Part shown: positions 34,398 through 46,458 of the stretch, in pieces
How the letters are laid out: each line of letters begins with the position of its first letter
Position numbering within the stretch: the stretch's first letter is position 1
From: Valencia hispanica
Taxonomy: Eukaryota > Chordata > Actinopteri > Cyprinodontiformes > Valenciidae
Assembly: GCA_963556495.2 (NCBI GenBank)
Contig: OY747705.1
Span: 33,071,798-33,135,797 of the forward strand
Length of the DNA stretch: 64,000 bases
Reading direction: 5' to 3'
Made by a program: the position numbers and the translations under genes
The notes under the pieces: generated by a model
Seen by the model: only the letters and a program-made list of their open reading frames with translations
What the model was told of the DNA's origin: nothing
The model's database searches: none

Positions 34398-34513
34398 GGC
34401 TTTAAAGCCAAAAATCCAAATTTTGGCTTTAAAGCCAAAAATCCAAATTTTGGCTTTAAAGCCAAAAATCCAAATTTTGGCTTTAAAGCCAAAAATCCAA
34501 ATTTTGGCTTGTC
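34398..34513. repeat. 27-bp palindromic minisatellite, about 4.3 copies
   Basis: Four near-perfect tandem copies plus a partial one, period 27 bp. Each unit contains the 20-bp perfect palindrome TTTTGGCTTTAAAGCCAAAA followed by the spacer ATCCAAA. Because 27 is divisible by three, both strands stay open through the array (LALKPK-type repeats one way, ALKPKIQI-type the other). There is no evidence it is translated. Confidence 0.9.
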
Positions 34514-36073
34514 TATCATTGTTTTTTTTTTTTTGTCCATTATGCTCCATCTTCCGTGCTCTTTATTACTCTGGAAGTGATGAAACTTGTATCAAACATT
34601 TGTCATCACTTATCTGCAACTGTATTGGCAGCAAACTGAGGATGTGCCCCATTGTATTAATCTTGTCTAAACCCAAGCATATAAAATCATCCACTTATAT
34701 GTGTAGTGAATATCTGATCTTTTACTCCCTTTGTTGCAGAAAGCATTCTTTTTGCTCCTTCTGACGAAATCCAGTTGATTTCATATCTTAAAATCTCAAA
34801 ACCTCCAGAGAGGTTTGTGGACCCAAAGGCAAGTTGGCAGCCATAACTACAATTTTGACTGTTTTCAGCTGTAATTAAAAAGCTTTGTTCAGCCATAACC
34901 TTCCTGTAAATGTTTTTGACGACCAAACGTATTTCAAACAACACACCCATGCGTTACTTGACAGGGATTTTAAAATGTTCTCCTCTTGGCAGCGGCACCA
35001 TTGTTTTGTGTACAATCTCCGTCTCCCTGAGGAATCTGCTCCAAGCTTCATTGTTCTGTTTTGAATTAGAGTTCATCACAAAGTGGAACAAGGCTCCGTG
35101 GGGGCGGAGCTGTGAGATAACAATGATTTCCCTGCAGCTTGAAATGGTTTGGGTTTGGGCTCCGCGCACCGCACCACTTCTTTGCCAAGTGGAGTGATGA
35201 AGCTCCCCCACAGACAAATTGGTTCCCATTAATCAGAGCACTCTGCCTCGGCTGTAATTCCTTTACCCAGGACAGACCACCCCCTACTTTACTGTCTTGG
35301 TGAGGAATAGTAATTATTACTTCATAGCTCATTACATTTTACCCTAAATTGGTGGCTGAGTTACACAACAGAAGAAATGTTATGTAGAAGTAACTTTTTT
35401 TTTGGGATTGATTAGTGTTCACTTTTTTGAGAAGAGGGGAGCATAATAGCTTGTCATTATGTGACACTCAAATTTTAGATAAACAAACATCAAGAGCAGA
35501 CAAATTACCATTTCTTTAGGGGAAAAAATTCATCAAAACCATCATGGCCCTAGGCCATGCCCCCCTGATATGGGAACGCGCATTGCCACAGTAAACGAGG
35601 AAGCGCAAAACGTACATTTTGGGACTCTGGTAGTCTGTCCTAAAGTTGAAGTAGCAGCCGGCTGTTTCTCCTTCTCTGACATTACTGAGCGGAGAACATC
35701 TCCCACCAGTGGTTTTCTGTTGTAAAATGTGGGAGCGCGTGAGTGGAGGACCCAGGTAAATGCGGAAGTGCGCTTGTCTGGTGAGACAGACAACTGGATG
35801 GTCCAATCGTTGGTTTCAGACCGATTTTTAGAGGTTTTTAGACAAAAGCGACAGAACCACTTAATATTTATAGCTATACTATGTTAGAGTGTTAAGAGGC
35901 ATACAATTATAATTTTTTTTAAAGGTAGGTTGTTTTGCAGCTTTAAATATAGCTGCTTGTTGCCTCTCTTTCTGCCATCAAGACGGTTACGTCAAATTGT
36001 CCTGATACTGATAAAAGCAAAGCAGCTCAAAACCATCTCACCACCACTGCCATGTTTGACTTGATGATGTTCT
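34514..36073. other. Intronic sequence
   Basis: No element or exon recognised. A GC-richer block at 35095-35300 and around 35550-35810 contains short open frames that I could not relate to any protein. Confidence 0.35.

Positions 36074-36137
<64 letters not shown>
36074..36137. repeat. (TG)6-(TA)26 microsatellite
   Basis: Six TG units (36074-36085) followed by 26 uninterrupted TA units (36086-36137). Likely hypervariable and able to extrude a cruciform. Confidence 0.9.
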
Positions 36138-36138
<1 letters not shown>

Positions 36139-36946
36139 CTCCGTGCCCCGCATACCCCAGTCACTTGGGATAGCTTTTCCCTTTAAATGAATAACATCAT
36201 ATTTTGAAAACTGCTTTTTGCATGTTGACAGCGAAGATATTCTAAGATAGTTATAAGAAGGGTTTGATTGCTGTCATGCTAATAAAGATTTTCCCATTGA
36301 TTTTTTTGAGACTAAAGATATAAATAATTGTTGGCATGTCATTTTTTAATTTAAATGATAAAAAAACAGAAAAAACAACATGGTTTCAGCTTTTATATAG
36401 TTTTGCTCTATTTTGAGAGTGGCCTGTCTCATTTTTATTTTTTATATTATCAGAAACAAACTTCTTGGTTAAAGAAGACAATTTTGATTGCATATCAGTC
36501 AGAGGTATGAATATTTTGGGGCTTAACTGTAGATCTGTTGATCTTTTCATACCCGGATTCCTGCCCCGTTCTCTGCAGAACGTCTTGAAAAACTCTTCAC
36601 TCCAATTTGCCTTGAAGCACTTTGACTAATTTTTATCCTTTGACCTTTTTTCTTTGATTGAAGTTCTAAGTGTTCCCTGCAAAGATGATGGAAAAAATAA
36701 TTACAATGAGCTTAAGTGTGACGTGTTCTGAGGCTGTAGCTTCACGTGAATATCCTGCTGTCGTGATTGTCAGGTAGATTGCTTCTATAATTGCGTTCTC
36801 CTGTAGGCTTAGTTATTTTTTTAAGTTACCGCGTTTCACATATACATAAGGCTCATGTGCCAGTGTTTGCATCCATGCTGTAATACTTCATGCCGTCTTT
36901 TTTTTAGGGGAAAAAAAAGTGCTTAGTGTAAAATTTGTTTGATATG
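36138..36946. other. Intronic sequence, no element recognised
   Basis: AT-rich, no exon or repeat family identified. Confidence 0.35.
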
Positions 36947-37657
36947 TATAGACCGATTCGGCGAAATACCCAGAAGTCGAGCCGCCGCCATTACTGCGGT
37001 GACAGCTCCCACTCGGGCAGCCATGGTCTATGCCTGACATGCGGTCCCAGCAGACACGTTCAACATGGCCACCATCTCTTCTCACGGTCATTTCCACATC
37101 GTGGTGACAGCGGATGGCTCACTGATCTCTTCAATACGATGTGGTCGTCTAAAAGGCGGTGTAAAATTTGCCCGACCCATCCAGAGTTCAAGTCATTTCG
37201 AGACATGTAGTTTCCGTTTCTCTGGTCATCGGACGCCAGCCGTATAATAAAATACTCTTGAATATCTAAAACAAAACACAAACTTGTGTTGTGCTCTTTT
37301 TAAAGTGGCATACCCTGTCCATAATGATTAAATGTCACTGTTAGCTTGCTAACTTATGCACGCCTAGTGCATGCTATACGCGCAGTGTTGAATGCTATGA
37401 TCTTCCTGTTATTCTTACTGTTTATTGTTCAAAAAATGATTAATTCATAAATTAATCTCAGTATTCATCTAATATACCTTCATCAGTTACTGGAGGCCAC
37501 CGTCTAACATCATCAATCCAGGTATTCATCATACTGTCACTGTAGAGGCTCAGTTTCCAATGACAGCACATCGAATGAGTATGGACACTGGTCACTGTGG
37601 CAAGGGTGGCGCCGCAAGATGGCGGCCTCCACAAATCGCTCGCCGAATCGGTCTATA
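36947..37657. mobile_element. 711-bp MITE-like element with 18-bp perfect TIRs
   Basis: Begins TATAGACCGATTCGGCGA (36947-36964) and ends with its exact reverse complement (37640-37657). The ends are CpG-rich, unlike the intron around it. The left half carries GC-rich sequence with GCCGCCATT, the right end AAGATGGCGGC (37616-37626). No transposase is encoded. The family is not recognised with confidence. TA occurs at both ends, but whether it is a target duplication or part of the TIR is unclear. Confidence 0.6.
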
Positions 37658-37987
37658 TCTAGTGTAGGTATGGATTAACTGAGAGTCTCTTAGTACTATT
37701 TACCGTAATAATGAAAAAATATTTCCATTTCAGTTGAATTTGACTTTCTTGTATGTCGAGAAAATGATCAGGTCCCCTTTTTAGCCAACTCACTGGCAGC
37801 GCAAAGCAACAAGTGAGGGAGGGGCCCCAGGTAGCTAGAGAAACCTCTGTTCCCTTTTTTCCCTTTCTCTGAGATTGTTTAAAAAGACTGTAGGGCTTAG
37901 GAACAATATGACAGAAAATTGTACCTTTTTAAACCCTTTTTGTACCTTGATACCAGATATTCTAGACTGTGGGTCGTTTACTGTAAT

Positions 37988-38109
37988 TTTTTATTGATAA
38001 TTTTCATCCCTAAATGCAACCAAATTGTGCTCAAGTCTAAAACGTAGGTCTGTCTGTCTGTCTATAGCACAATTTGGTTGCATTTAGGGATAAAAATTAT
38101 CAATAAAAA
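37988..38109. repeat. 44-bp inverted repeat (hairpin) with GTCT-repeat loop
   Basis: The left arm 37988-38031 and right arm 38066-38109 are reverse complements over 44 bases with one mismatch (C at the 'TTTTCATCCC' position against T/A in the partner). The 34-base loop includes three GTCT/CTGT repeats. No coding capacity. It may be a small foldback element or a transcribed hairpin. Confidence 0.9.
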
Positions 38110-39284
38110 TATTAGCGGACTCCAATAGGTGACAAGTCTACGTTTTATTTGAACAGAATGAGTGAGCAAAGATCCACCGGAGTAACATAAAGAGAGCTTT
38201 ATCTGTGCGGTGATGCAGTGTAATCCATTTAAAAAAGGTCATGTGTGTCAGCTTGATAAAGTTGTTGGAACCAACAGCTGTACAGTCGGAAGCATACAGA
38301 TGAAATTATTGCCCCTCTTATCACCCAATGAGTCAACGACCTTGGGTCAGCTGTATTAACCAGCCGATTGCCTGCATGTGATGTCACCGCCGGATTATGA
38401 AAAATCTGTTAGACTAAATAAAATGTTCCCACACACATCAAACACACAGCGCAAACCCAACGTGATTTGTTGGGTTCGTTCTTGTTTAGCCGCCTCTGGA
38501 CCAGTTCTTTAAAAAATGGTGGACACTAATTCAGCCCCCACCAACAAGAGCAGAGTTTTAACTCTGACACCAGTGTTTTAATGGAGCTTCCAACAAAAAA
38601 AAGAACACATTTGATTGATTTGAGGATTAGTTGGACTTTGGCAGCTGTCTTTATTGTAAACCTTTAATGATTCCTATATGACTGCGTTGTGTGTCACAGG
38701 TGTAATTTCACCTGTCAGTCCAGCAGCTATGATTGGCTCTAGTCTCTGAAAAGGAACATTTTGGTACATTCTGGCCTACTTGTATTACTTTTTTTTTTTT
38801 TTTCGCAATATCTATCAGCCCTGTTAGAAACCCATTTTGGAGTTGGATTGACACGACTTTGATGCTGTTGCCCAGAGGGCTTGGTTTGAAGTTTCTGATA
38901 TACTGTGATTTGTTTTCGTCAGTGCTCTGCCCTAAAGTTAAAGCAACTGCACATTTGTTTTAAAGGACATGTCATGCTGTACTGTCAGTAGGGATTTCCG
39001 ACCTTGATAGCGGTTGTGTAAGTTTTTTTTTTTTTGGTAATGTTCTGCATATAGATACAGTACTCTGTTTAGGAGAACCTGTTTTTTTATTTAAAGACTT
39101 TTTCTTATGTATTGTATCATATTTAAGCTTTTGTCAGACCTTATTTTTGTCATGAACTTTTTTTTTCTCAGCTGTTACATGATAATAATACACATTCAAC
39201 ATTCAGTAATTTATTTTCAGAGTAGTTACACATTACTGCCGTACCCCAGATGTTTTTGCTTCAAGTAAATGTTATAAACTAAAT
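38110..39284. other. Intronic sequence
   Basis: No element recognised. Poly-T runs at about 38789-38803 and 39020-39031. Confidence 0.35.
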
Positions 39285-39575
39285 TTAAAAGTACTTTATT
39301 AATCCCAGAGTGATATTAAATGTTTTTGTAGCTCATATTATCCAAGTTTTGTCAACCCTGATGGCTATGGGCGGGGAGGATCTCCTGTAGCAGTCTGTTT
39401 CTCAGTGCTTCTGAAGAAGCTTCTGACTGAACACACTCTGTTGTATACCAGTCTGATGAAGAGGATGCTCCAGGTTGTCTGTAACGTTCTTGACTTCATC
39501 TTAGTACATTTATCTCCACAGGTCCCACAGCAGTCCCCAGAACAGAACCGGCCTTGCTAGATTCAACTGAAGGCT
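39285..39575 (-). mobile_element. LINE 3'-end fragment, third copy
   Basis: The complement of the 3' region of the same LINE family as copies 1 and 2: GTACTTTATTAATCCCAGAG corresponds to their TTTATTGATCCCAGAG start, followed by 'gatggctatgggcggggagg', 'tcctgtagcagtctgtt' and 'gaagaggatgctccaggttg'. More diverged, and truncated well before the RT motifs. Confidence 0.7.
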
Positions 39576-41967
39576 TCTTTGCTTTTGGTTTTTTCCCCCC
39601 TAATAAAGTAAAATACAGTTATTAGTAAAAAGTGTAACTCTTATCTGTGAGCAATGATCTTTTTGAAACTAATGCAGAAGTAAGTTAACCTGAAGGTAAT
39701 TACTAAATTGTTGCTTTGGAAAAATACTTCCAAAATTATTCTCTCACATAAAAGAAGACATTCCTTCTCTTATTATCTTAATGTGCACACATTCAGTGGT
39801 TGTTCCTGAAATGTCTCTCTTTGTCTTACCTTTTGGAAGATTTGCATGTTTCACCAACAGGAGCATGGAAAGATTTGGTGGGATAGGAGGTCAGGTTTGG
39901 GAAAACGCATCTGCTTTCCCTTTTAGGCGTGGACTGGTTAGCGGTATCGAGGTACACCAAAGTTTCAAAAGCTGGTGTTGTAAAACTACCAAGATTTTGG
40001 AGCTTTTGAAGCCCCGTAAGGACCGGATGTTAGAATTAAGATGCCAGAGAAATGTTTCTGTGCCCCCCCTCCACATGTTGCTGTGCACTACAGCTCACCT
40101 GGCTGAAAGAGGGTTTTTTACACTTGCTATGTGTACAAAAATCAAATGTGGTTGTTAGGTAATATTAAAGTGAGAAGTCATGGTGTGAAATAAAGGAGCC
40201 TCCTCCCTTCATTCCTATTGATGTAACACCATTGTTAGAGGCTGACTGCAGGCTGGCTGCTGCTTAATATGGCTAATATCAGCTTAATATACTGGTTTCT
40301 ACTAAAGCTAGTGTGTGCTACTTATGTTATTTGTTTGAAGTCTGTGCCACAAAATAAAGTGTTGTGGACTACATGAGTGTAATAGATTACATGTGCAGCA
40401 GTATGATTGAGTACTAGTTTGTTGTTATAATTGAAGTAAATTTGATTCTTACTTGAGTCATGCTGTGAGAATCCCATACTACCCCCTGCCTTGTCTATTT
40501 ACTGGTTTGGTTGATTGTGATTTGGTCCTGTAGCATTTGAACTGAAGGCAGCAGGTATCTTTGTAGATATTAGACTTTTCTTAACTTTTTGTTCTTGGCC
40601 AGAACCCCGGGGCCTGGCCTTTTAATATGTCCCCTGAAACTGTTAACGCTCTCTTCCCTTCACTACGTACGCTGCTGGTGTTGTAATCAGTTTTGCCATT
40701 CACATCGTTGTCTTTTCTTTTTTTTTGTGAATAACAAAGCGGCTTTTCATTAGAAGCCTTAGTTTGTTTCTGGACTTGGCTTTAAACTTGTGGTTTTAGG
40801 CGTTGAGCAATCGGCTGCATTATAAGTTCACCAGATTTGGCTGCTGGTAATTATGTCTCCCGAAACTGCTTTAGTGTTGCTCATTTCTGGTTTTCAACTT
40901 TGTTTTTTTCGTTTCCTATGACAACAGTGCTTTTTCTAAAGGTAAAGGCAGGATTTTCCTCTTTTTTTTTTTTTTTGGATGGTTCCCCCCAAACCGTCCA
41001 GTCGTTACAAAGTCTTTCCTTCGTTATTTAAAGATCCAAAGGGACCTGAAGCTGAAGGGAAACTGTTTGAATAAGTAGCCGTACACCCAACCAGATGCTA
41101 TCAGGGTATTATTTCCATTCAGAGTGACTCTGTAGAGGCAAGTAAACAACTGTAATTCTGGCTGCCCACTAAGGCTACCTTCGTTCATGCTGGAAAACAG
41201 TAATTCAGTAAGCTAGAGATTGTGTTGCAAGCTGTTCTAAGGAGGAGGACAGCTACAGCAATATGTTGGCCTTTGTTCTCTTTCCAAAATGTTCTCAGTG
41301 CAGAACAGGTTAGACCCCTTGTCACAAGTGGATACAGTACATGAACTATGCACGAAGATGCTCTGCAAGCAGAAGAGCAATCTATTGGCATACTCTTCTT
41401 ACCAGTCTCTGCTTGCTGCATGGAGTAGAGGGCTTTCCAAATTATTGTGCAACTTTGGCTTTTCCTTACAGCAATATATCTGTGAATCAGATAATACCCA
41501 TTAAATCTGTCCGATCCGTCTGAACTAGTTAAATCTGGAGTATTTTCTATGGAGTATTAAGTTTCCCAAAGATATTTCAATCCATTGGCTGTCAAATTAA
41601 ATTAATGCGACTTAAGCAATTTCTAAAAAATAAATGTACGAAAAGGGAAAACATGTCAATGCTGCATTCGAAATGCTCTGCCCAAAATAACACAGTCTTT
41701 GCAAACTGAAACACTTTGTGTGATAAATCTGTTGAAACCACGTTTGTTTTTTTATACAGTAGGGTACATTTTTACTGATTTTAATTACCGACATGTTTCA
41801 ATCAGTGGGAAACATGTTGAGAGAATGACCTACAGTAGGTCTGGTCACAGCTGTAGAATAAACTAAATCACATCAGTATTGCATCATAAATCACTGCTTA
41901 GATGCAAAATTTGGGAGGCTATTATAATTAATCTCCCATGGATTAAAATTGTGCTTGCTATTGATAT
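39576..41967. other. Intronic sequence
   Basis: About 2.4 kb with no exon or recognised repeat. Poly-T near 40961-40976. Confidence 0.35.
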
Positions 41968-42260
41968 GCACTGATCAGGCAATACATTATGACCACTCAC
42001 CTAATGGCGTGCTGATACCCATTCTGCTTTGGACACAGTCCTGATCTGTCGGACATGAACACATGGAAGGTGTGTTGTGGTATCTGGAAACAGGATGTTG
42101 GCAGCAGATCCTTGTTAGTCTGCTAAGTCCTGAAACTGGCCTCTATTGGTTGGACTTCCTGCAGGAGCTCAGCACAGATGTTATCCAAGCCAAAGCTTAA
42201 ACCTACTGATCAAATGGACCTTCACTGCGTTTATGGATCTTTGCGACTGAGTTGTTAGAG
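41968..42260. mobile_element. Tc1/mariner-type relic
   Basis: Starts CACTGATCAGGCAATACATT and continues ATGACCACTCACCTAATGG, matching from memory a widespread fish Tc1/mariner terminus of the form 'actgatcaggcataacattatgacc'. Followed by GTGTGTTGTGGTATCTGGAA and 'ggatgttggcagcagatcct', also typical. No matching right end seen. Confidence 0.6.
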
Positions 42261-42382
42261 CTCAGGGAGAGTGATGATGGAAAAGGAAGAAAGCTTCAGG
42301 TAATTATTTAGTTGTTGCAATAATTAACTGATTTATCACAATATACATTTTTTCTGATTATCATGCAATCCAAGTCTAAATT

Positions 42383-42730
42383 AGGGTCACATGATATATA
42401 GGCATTAACGTGTGGATCCACCGATTTTCGTCATTTGGTAAAACTGGTTTCCTATTAATTATCGATGTTTATTTCCAAATTGTTGGCATTTGTGTATGTG
42501 TTTCAGGAGGGGTGTTGTGGTGGCCTTGTGGTATTTGTTTGGGCATGTGACGGTGGTAGTGCTTCAGCTCAGGATTGTTGGATGTTTAAACTGAAGCAGA
42601 CAAGCAATATCAGAGGTGTGGTTGTTTTTTTCACAGGGTTCAAAGGGTAGGGAAATGCATATAATATTGATTAAACATTGGTTATCGGCCGTAAGAGGGT
42701 CCAGAATTGTTATATCTTTGCATCCCTAGT
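42383..42730. mobile_element. MITE-like element
   Basis: The left end TTAGGGTCACATGATATATA and the right end reading 'atctttgcatccctag' (complement CTAGGGATGCAAAGAT) suggest weak inverted ends around a non-coding body that includes TTGGTTATCGGCCG. No target duplication confirmed. Confidence 0.45.
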
Positions 42731-45700
42731 CTAAATCATAATTTACTGCTGTTTAGATTGGAGTCCGAGGAAACAAAACGTTACCCCCGGCGCCTGGTTC
42801 AGTGCTGATATGGCAGAGAAACTTTGAACTGAATTAGTTTTTTTTTCATATTTGCATTTAAGCACTTCAACTCAATCTGATGACTCTACAAAATAGTTTT
42901 AAAACTAGTCAGGATTTAATATTCTGAAATGTCCTTCTCTGCCCCAACGACATGTGAAACGTGCTGCGTATGGTTTTTCACAGCATGATGAGGTCTATGT
43001 GTCTGAAGACCTCAGGTCGGCCTGCTTCTTTATGTGCATATGTTTGTCTGCTTGCTAAACTGTGAAAAGCAGAATAATTTTTTTTTTGCAAAAACGCTCC
43101 CTCTTTAGGTGGTTTGAGCAGAATCCAAATGATCCTACTGTGATAAAGACAGATGTCTGTGTCTAAAATAAGTTCTCAACTAAGGTCATTTTAAAGAAAA
43201 GTTCCTCCGAAATCTTTCCTTATTTAAATTATTTTTTTTATGTCATCTTCCCCACTCGTTGCTTTACCGAGAAGAAGATATTCTGATACAGGATTAAGGA
43301 AGTGAAAAAGAGAGAGGTTATTTAGAGTCTGTGAAGTTTCTTTGCAAAGGTTGATTGCCACAATTTCAGCAAATTCTGCACCAAGACCATGTGTCGCTTT
43401 CTTTGTCGCCGTTTTCTGCGAAACAGCAGCAGACATCCGTGAAAAAGAGATCTTAGATTTTAGTTTGTAGTGCCGGAATGATTCAGCCGTTTTCAGCGGA
43501 AGAAGATTTTAAAGGCCGACCTCGTGTCAGGGTTTTGCCTTTAGGAATGAAACTGCGTCGACTGGAAGTCTGTGGCATATACCGTAAATGTCTTTAACTC
43601 TAAAAATGTCGACCAGATGCCGCTTCAAGACACGGAGCTGTGTGTGAAGTTGGGCTGAAATGGGCTGAGCAACAAGGTTTCAGAGCTTTAGGCCCTCCCA
43701 ACGTTCTGGATGTCTGCATTGTGAGTAATGAGGATGTGTGGAAAGCATGGCAGGCAGCTGCACTTGAGTCATGCATCCTCTCACTGAGCGTTCAATGGGC
43801 CCCATCATCCAATCTGGTTTACTGGTGGTTCTGATTCCTTGTTTGCTCTCTGGCTCCCTGTGTGTTGTGGTATCAAAACGGCTTTGCTGGAGTTGAAAAG
43901 TTGATTTCAAGAGCTGCTTATGTATAGCTTCTTCTTAAAAGCCTTTTGTTCACCCAGCATACGTCCTATAATGATGTAAAAACATGTTTGTGTTAAGTCA
44001 CTGGCCTCTGATCATGTACACAGACCAAACATAGCTGAGAAGCTCAATTACTATCTGACTGCACACAATCAGGGCGACACGTACTTGTTTTTCTAAAGAT
44101 TAAAGGTGGTCAGTCTTTGCTTTTTATTAGGATTAGTTGAAAATCAATTGACATACATTTAAGAAATGACTCCGGAGAACAAGAAATAAATAACTAAATG
44201 ACTATAAACCAGCGATGCTGTTACAAAATCCATTTTAACCTTTCTTTAAAAATGTACGTTTAAGGATTCACTTAAATCCTTTCAGCAACTATTCATGGCC
44301 TCAGTTGTTTCCTAAGACTGTGTCAATAAAATCATAAGAAAATCTACCTCACTGGATACAAAATATAAAGACATAAGGAATAACTTTGGATTGTTGCAAT
44401 CGACTGTATTTTATTGGCTGAAATGGAAAGTGTTTAAATAGAAAAATGTTTATGTTTGATGATATTTTATTGTTTGGCAAGGATGAAGCTTGGAAATAAA
44501 AAAGAGGTTTAATTGCAGGAAAGGCAGTCAAAACTTCTTAAGATGTGTCCTTTGACGATAATCTAACATCCATGTTGGCAAATCCATTTTTTGCCCCTCT
44601 TCTAGTCAGCTGAAAACTGCTCTCTTTGTAAGAGCCTCCGTTTCCTTCTTTGCTTTGATGTCCGCTTTTGTATTCTGTCAAACACTTCCCCCGTTGCCGT
44701 CTTCCTCTTTTGTTTGCCGAGTCAAGTTCGCCTGAAGTGTCTCCTCTCGTCTGCGTTGAACCACAGCGAGTCCTTGCACATCCTCCCGTGCCTTACAATG
44801 AGCAGGTTTCTGAACGGAAACGGACGTGAGTCATTGCGGCCGGGTTAGACTGACAGCCGTGTAGTGTCTAACAGATGGCGCATCCTCAGGTTGTCTCAAA
44901 TCTTGCTCACCATCATTCATTGTCTTTGTAAAACAATGAAGCCATTTGAAAATTAAAAAAAATTTTTTTTCATGTAATTGAAAGCCTCAAAGTTGTTGGA
45001 CTTGTGTAGCGCGTTTCAGGAGTTAATCGGCATAATATAAGCTCACCTCCTGCTCTTTCCTCTAGAGAGGCGGGAGGGCTGATTCATGCAAATGATTCGC
45101 CCTCTTTGCTTTTCATTTGAGTCGTCCTCTATGCTTTAACTTGTTAAAATGATGCAGCAAGTTTCCTATCAGCTGCACTTACGTGAACGAACACAGCTGA
45201 GGATAGAATTAGGAAAGGCTGAATAAAAATCAGTCCATCTGCTTGGGTGGTTTTTATTTTTCTAGCTCTTTAGGGTATTTTTTCTGCTCTCGGATGTGTG
45301 GCCTTTCTTTCTGTTGCTTTGCTGTCCTTAGCTGTGGCCCGGAGCAAGGTCAGCCAAAAACCTCCATACCAAACAATGGAAAATATTTCAGCCACCACAT
45401 CCTGTGCTTGTCAATGAATGTACCCCACCAAGCAGACAGCAGCTGGGATCAGGAGGGGCAACACATTGGCATTTCAACACTGAACTGCTCATTAAAACCT
45501 TCAATCATATTATAGGGGTTGCTACAGTCTTCAATAAATGTAGGGATAAAATATGGATGTTGTATAGATAAGTCTGGAAAAAAGACATTTGATTTTTATA
45601 TTCCTTTATTTACTAAACAAAAAGATTTAGACATAAGGGCTCTCTTGAGATTAATGTCCAGGAATATAACAACTGATCTGATGAAGTCTAAATGGAGACA

Positions 45701-46082
45701 TAATTTTACATATAAAAAATGGAAATAAGGTGTAATGCAACGAAAAATCACATTCTGTGCAAGATATGACCAGTTTCATAAAATTTTCAATTGATCAAAA
45801 TTCTTAAATACCAGTAAAAATAAGCATATTAGCAGTGTTTTAGGTACATGATGACTAAATGGTCTGTTTACGGGTTCAAAATATGAGTAGAGAAGGGCAC
45901 CATGGCAATGCATGGGCAGGACATGAAGGTATGAATTGGCAAAAAGGAGAATTGACCACAACCCAATGTAACCAGCAGAGGAAAACATAATTCAAACATT
46001 ACAAATAACAACTAAAATTATACTGTCAGTGTTGGGTGTTTGCTAACATCAAATATAGCTGTTATTATTATCTTTACCAATA
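42731..46082. other. Intronic sequence including a GC-balanced, non-repetitive part
   Basis: No exon or repeat family identified. The part 44630-45180 is less AT-rich, with an octamer-like site at 45086-45093, and may be a regulatory segment. The remainder is AT-rich. Confidence 0.35.
45086..45093 (+). promoter_or_regulatory. Octamer motif ATGCAAAT in intron 1
   Basis: A perfect POU-factor octamer (ATGCAAAT) in the context GATTCATGCAAATGATT, following a GC-rich GGCGGGAGGGC stretch, in a non-repetitive part of the intron. Presence of the motif alone does not prove function. Confidence 0.25.
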
Positions 46083-46458
46083 AGGGATGTTAGAAAATAT
46101 CGATACGCCGATATATCGCGATACTGTATCAATATTCAAAAGCAATGTGTCAATTTTTATTTTTTAGAATTTGAATGGAGCCATCATTTTTGTAGTACAA
46201 TTAAAAGTATGACTGGTAGTTGGTGGCTGTTTTCATCTTCTTTGTTCCAGTGGATCAGCTAGATCTAGTAATAAAACTGGAAGAGTTAAAGTACGAAACA
46301 GGCTGGAGTCTTTAGAATGCTGTGAGTTTTTCTACAGTTAAATTAAGTTTTAAAAATCCCAATATATAGTCTTACTCATAGTATCAGAATATATCGTATC
46401 GTCTCCCCAGTATCGTGATACATATCGTATCACCAGATTCTTACTAATACACATCCCT
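46083..46458 (+). mobile_element. MITE with ATATCG-rich ends, copy B
   Basis: Begins AGGGATGTTAGAAAATATCG and ends ...ACACATCCCT, so the outermost 8 bases are inverted repeats. The interior ends carry ATATCG/CGATAT motifs (GATACGCCGATATATCGCGA near 46100; 'tatcgtgatacatatcgtat' near 46411). Shares its interior with 31190-31524 in reverse orientation. Non-coding, hAT-like in style. Confidence 0.65.

Noticed and set aside
34334..34764. Repeat proteins (LALKPK- and ALKPKIQI-type) read from the minisatellite
   Set aside because: The frames are open only because the 27-bp period is divisible by three; no start context or homology supports translation.
36074..36137. TG/TA run considered as a regulatory element
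   Set aside because: A simple microsatellite with no adjacent promoter signals.
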